This document shows positions 7,293-7,384 of a DNA stretch of 7,384 nucleotides, piece by piece (within the stretch, counting starts at the first letter, position 1; each line of letters opens with the position of its first letter). The DNA comes from GCA-2732805 sp964516605. Lineage in GTDB: Bacteria > Pseudomonadota > Gammaproteobacteria > Coxiellales > Coxiellaceae. The stretch is from positions 1-7,384 of the forward strand of contig CAZFAA010000082.1 of the NCBI GenBank assembly GCA_964516605.1. The letters are read 5' to 3'. Position numbers and translations under genes: made by a program. The notes under the pieces are model-generated. The model was not told where the DNA came from, searched no databases, and saw only the letters and a program-made list of their open reading frames with translations.

Positions 7293-7384
7293 CTATTCTT
7301 CTACAAACCACTCATCCAATTTTTCTTGCGCATCAGAAAGACCATTGCGATCTTGTGATGAAAACGTTTGGGCCGTTACCGCAT
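7293..7384 (-). CDS. C-terminal tail of an unidentified upstream gene (partial)
   Basis: An open minus-strand frame enters from the window edge and runs 29 codons to a TAG at 7295-7293. The visible tail includes SSQDRNGLSDAQEK followed by LDEWFVEE; it is polar, acidic at the end and probably helical. There is no internal ATG or GTG in frame that would make a separate small gene, so it is read as the end of a longer protein. It sits 64 bp upstream of the permease on the same strand with no clear promoter between, so it may be the first visible gene of the ABC operon. A frame this short could be open by chance. I do not recognise the family. It could be a component of the importer or an unrelated neighbour. 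Confidence 0.55.
   Translation of the reverse strand, partial: AVTAQTFSSQDRNGLSDAQEKLDEWFVEE

Noticed and set aside
7293..7384. EF-hand-like reading of the DRNG stretch in the partial tail
   Set aside because: Only a few loop-like residues match, the full 12-residue ligand pattern is absent, and just 29 residues are visible.

Overview
All genes in this window lie on the minus strand, so transcription runs from high to low coordinates. The DNA is AT-rich with short gaps between genes. The protein types (an inner-membrane RND pump with its adaptor, and a NitT/TauT-like ABC pair) fit a Gram-negative bacterium with an outer membrane, most likely a low-GC gammaproteobacterium. A Legionellales-like host is a guess from sequence style, not something the window proves.

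Layout in transcription order: (1) 7384-7293, the last 29 codons of an unidentified gene that enters from beyond the window. (2) 7292-7229, a 64-bp gap with two small inverted-repeat structures and no convincing promoter or terminator. (3) 7228-5480, a membrane permease made of two tandem ABC permease domains in one chain. (4) 5451-4174, its probable ATPase, a NitT/TauT-type nucleotide-binding domain followed by a C-terminal AAA-associated domain; the gap to the permease is 28 bp. (5) 4173-4056, a 118-bp intergenic region with a good sigma70-type promoter (perfect TATAAT, 17-bp spacer) surrounded by ATTGC/GCAAT half-sites that look like an operator. (6) 4052-2991, a periplasmic adaptor (membrane fusion protein) with a non-cleaved N-terminal anchor. 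(7) 2981 to the window edge, an RND proton-driven efflux pump lacking only its last few dozen residues here.

There are two functional units. The permease and ATPase should form an ABC importer for an unknown, probably small anionic or organic, solute. No substrate-binding protein is visible. The adaptor and RND pump form two thirds of a tripartite drug or solvent efflux system. Their outer-membrane channel is not in view and may lie beyond position 1 or be a shared TolC-like protein elsewhere. The adaptor and pump are probably translationally coupled, since the pump's Shine-Dalgarno overlaps the adaptor's stop codon. They are probably driven by the promoter at 4094-4122, although read-through from the ABC genes cannot be excluded because no terminator is visible between the units.

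I see no clearly undescribed system. The points most worth following are the duplicated permease with unusual coupling loops and a charged linker, the absence of a binding protein, and the candidate operator on the efflux promoter.
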